A stretch of DNA of 64,000 bases from Lactiplantibacillus plajomi (GTDB lineage Bacteria; Bacillota; Bacilli; Lactobacillales; Lactobacillaceae): NCBI RefSeq assembly GCF_005405405.1, contig NZ_BJDZ01000010.1:1-64000 (forward strand), written 5' to 3'. The notes under the pieces were generated by a model that worked only from the letters and a program-made list of their open reading frames with translations, had not been told where the DNA came from and made no database searches. This document shows, one piece after another, positions 62,050 to 64,000 of this stretch (position 1 is its first letter; every line of letters starts with the position of its first letter). A program made the position numbers and the translations under genes.

Positions 62050-64000
62050 ATGCAGGATCTACTAGTGAAGCGCGTCTTTCAGGCGTGGCAACTTGCCGAC
62101 AGTATTGATGGCGGTGAAGTCGACGTGAGAAACGCGAAGGCGCTGCGGCAACAGTTCGATGAGATTGAAGCGGCCTTTAGTGATGAAACGGCGCGTAAAA
62201 AGGGGACTAACTCGTTAGTTTACCTAGGGGAATATAACAAGCAGGCGTTGCGTCACGAAATTCAGCAGACGCTTTTTCATGATGATCAGCCGATCGAAAA
62301 TGAAGATCCGGCGGTCGGTTACAGCGTCGGCTTAATCATGGGAGCGGACTGGCAGCTACAAAGTATCTTTATCCCGAAAGTGGCTTACTTTTACTTACAG
62401 TTACGGGGGAACCACGTTAAACGGGCGGCGGATGATAAGCAGTACCGCGATTATTGTGATTATTTCGAGAAATACTTACGCCGTGAAATGGAAAATCAAC
62501 CAATCGACGTTGCGTTGCAAAAAGCTAGTCGGTTGGTCGACCAGGAATTTAAGTTAAAACGGGTAAACGAAGCCCGGCTCCGCGGCATTTTAAATTACAC
62601 GGAGCATCAGGAACCGGCACTATTAAATAGTTTTTACGGTGATGATTTAGCCCGGATATTAGCAGCGGACGACGATGCCCTGTTGACCGCCTACGTCCAC
62701 GGTCGTCAGCAGCAACACGAAGATATTGATAAGAATTGGGCGAAAATCGACCAAATTTTACAACCGGCCAACTTACCGGACGGGCGCTGGCCTAGCCCGG
62801 ACGCCTTCTTCCAATCGCTGATGCAGCAAGTTTCCATCAACGTTTTGCGGGAGCGCGGTGGCCTTAAAGCCGATTTGCAGACCGTTAACGGGCCACCCGG
62901 TACCGGTAAGACCACCTTGTTAAAGGACGTGTTTGCGGACATGGTGGTGGAACAGGCCAAGGCGATGGCTAAATTGGATAAGCCCAGCGACGGGTTTAAG
63001 AAAATTGATCAAATTGTGTTATATCAAAAAATTAAGTTTAATTGTTTTGAGCTGATTCCCGAACTACGTGGCTTTGGCGTGGTGGTGTCGAGTAATAATA
63101 ATTCGGCGGTGGCGAACATCGCTAAGGATTTTCCAAATAAAAAGGAGATTCAGCAGTTTCCGGATAACCACCAAAACGATTACCTCGACCAATTGGCGAA
63201 GATTGATTACTTTACCGACATCGCGAAGTCGGCCTTGCAAAGTGAGCAGGCGTGGGGCCTGTTTGCCGTGCAGATGGGGAGTCAGAAAAATCAACAGCGG
63301 GTGGTGGACGCCGTGATTAAAAGTGCCAAGGGAACCACGCCGTTTAAGGTGGCGGTAGCCCAAGGACGTTCAGCCGATACTTGGCAGGCCGCCCGCAAAA
63401 ACTTCCAGCAACGGCTAGCAGCCGTGCGGACCGCAAAAAAGGACGTCGCTGCCAAAATCAAGCGGGTTCGCGCCTACGATCCGGCTAAGTTGGCGGACCT
63501 CGAAAGCCAGCTGGCGGCGACGACCCCGCAACCGTTATTAAACGAGATTCAGCAACTGCGGGCCGGGGTCACCGAACAGCAACGGGCGGTCGACGCCATT
63601 CCGAAGCGTGGTGGGTTACTGTTCTGGTTACCGAGTCAACGCCAACGCGCACGGTTGGCTAGTCAGCTGGCCGAGTTGCATACACAAATTGCGGCCAAGC
63701 AAACGGCATTGACCAATTTACAGCAGCAAATTGACGGTCTAAAGCAGCGGATTGCCACCATCAAACGGGAACGCCAACGAATCGAAACGTTGAAACGGGA
63801 ACTTAATGCCGACCAGACGTACGGCGTCACGCTGGATTATTGGCAACAAACCAGTGCCGATAAGTTACAGATTCAAGTGCCGTACAACAGTAAACGGTTG
63901 CAGGCGGCCCGTGCCGAACTGTTCATTGCGGCAATGCGGTTGCGTAAGCAATTTATTTGCGAAGCGGAAAAACCGGTTTCGAACGCCTGGCACGTTTTCA
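62050..64000 (+). CDS. Large P-loop (SF1 helicase-like) protein, partial
   Basis: The frame is open from ATG 62050 to the window end (about 650 residues seen) and continues beyond. It starts MQDLLVKRVFQAWQLADSID. Walker A is NGPPGTGKTTLLKDVF near residue 285, as in Upf1-type SF1 helicases and AAA ATPases. After it comes SSNNNSAVANI (a helicase motif Ia-like stretch), then a long coiled-coil region (about residues 455-600) with many Gln/Arg repeats. Whether it is a defence or DNA repair helicase cannot be decided without the C terminus. Confidence 0.7.
   Translation, partial: MQDLLVKRVFQAWQLADSIDGGEVDVRNAKALRQQFDEIEAAFSDETARKKGTNSLVYLGEYNKQALRHEIQQTLFHDDQPIENEDPAVGYSVGLIMGADWQLQSIFIPKVAYFYLQLRGNHVKRAADDKQYRDYCDYFEKYLRREMENQPIDVALQKASRLVDQEFKLKRVNEARLRGILNYTEHQEPALLNSFYGDDLARILAADDDALLTAYVHGRQQQHEDIDKNWAKIDQILQPANLPDGRWPSPDAFFQSLMQQVSINVLRERGGLKADLQTVNGPPGTGKTTLLKDVFADMVVEQAKAMAKLDKPSDGFKKIDQIVLYQKIKFNCFELIPELRGFGVVVSSNNNSAVANIAKDFPNKKEIQQFPDNHQNDYLDQLAKIDYFTDIAKSALQSEQAWGLFAVQMGSQKNQQRVVDAVIKSAKGTTPFKVAVAQGRSADTWQAARKNFQQRLAAVRTAKKDVAAKIKRVRAYDPAKLADLESQLAATTPQPLLNEIQQLRAGVTEQQRAVDAIPKRGGLLFWLPSQRQRARLASQLAELHTQIAAKQTALTNLQQQIDGLKQRIATIKRERQRIETLKRELNADQTYGVTLDYWQQTSADKLQIQVPYNSKRLQAARAELFIAAMRLRKQFICEAEKPVSNAWHVF

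Noticed and set aside
1-64000. CRISPR array, rRNA or tRNA genes
   Set aside because: No regularly spaced repeat array, no rRNA sequence and no cloverleaf recognised by eye; short tRNA genes could still be missed.

Overview
The window reads as a chromosomal segment of a lactic acid bacterium of the family Lactobacillaceae. The evidence is an X-prolyl dipeptidyl peptidase, a KxYKxGxxW-type surface-protein signal, an LPQTDE sorting motif, paired phosphoglycerate mutase-like phosphatases, many AGGAGG ribosome binding sites with occasional TTG or GTG starts, and a T-box leader. I cannot fix the species from this sequence. Core genes are moderately GC-balanced; two stretches (3.2-8.7 kb and 48-56.6 kb) are visibly AT-richer and look acquired.

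Layout. 0-3.2 kb: pepX and osmC. 3.4-8.7 kb: one very large AT-rich glycosyltransferase/teichoic-acid polymerase gene broken by a frameshift. 8.9-11.5 kb: thioredoxin-like protein and an OppA-type lipoprotein behind a T-box riboswitch, plus a small hypothetical gene. 11.6-17.6 kb: amino acid permease, pyridoxal kinase-like protein, Nudix hydrolase, an unlisted 49-residue HicB-like protein, guanylate kinase-like protein, a Fur-family regulator with a Zur-like operator, and a Ser-rich/two-TM protein pair. 17.6-17.9 kb: tandem intergenic repeats. 18.0-21.2 kb: HAD phosphatase, then a two-gene operon (class I aminotransferase, D-2-hydroxyacid dehydrogenase) preceded by a leader peptide ending FYFWYFR and a terminator with an alternative antiterminator. 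21.6-24.6 kb: a glutamine-type ABC transporter. 24.8-28.4 kb: a four-gene putative exopolysaccharide operon (degenerate GGDEF protein, 50-residue membrane protein, BcsA-like GT2, GH8 hydrolase). 28.7-41.5 kb: housekeeping and membrane genes (SteT-like permease, TauE/SafE protein, HflX, Nudix, SMR exporter, two phosphatases, CPA2 antiporter, GrpB-Nudix fusion, DedA, HelD). 41.7-44.9 kb: a frameshifted LPQTDE surface adhesin. 45.1-47.7 kb: coaA and guaA.

47.7-59.9 kb is an integrated mobile element inserted at the 3' end of guaA, bounded by a 13-bp direct repeat. It carries a type I restriction-modification operon (hsdM-hsdS-hsdR), a three-gene CBASS-type anti-phage operon (CD-NTase, E2-like protein with a SEC-C zinc motif, 4-TM effector), a hairpin-rich candidate origin, an HTH-Rep_trans initiator, a DUF3173-type protein and a tyrosine integrase. 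No conjugation machinery is present, so it is best described as a mobilizable integrative element carrying two defence systems. 60.1-64.0 kb: another frameshifted membrane-anchored protein, a hypothetical protein and the N-terminal part of a large P-loop (SF1 helicase-like) protein that runs off the window.

The most interesting item is the aromatic leader peptide/attenuator at 18.63-18.98 kb: ribosome-mediated attenuation is uncommon in Firmicutes, where T-boxes usually do this job. Next are the guaA-targeted RM/CBASS island with its arm-site repeats and dso-like hairpin, and a perfect 16-bp palindrome exactly at the frameshift of the glycosyltransferase gene. All three broken genes in the window encode surface or envelope products and each is restored by removing one base.
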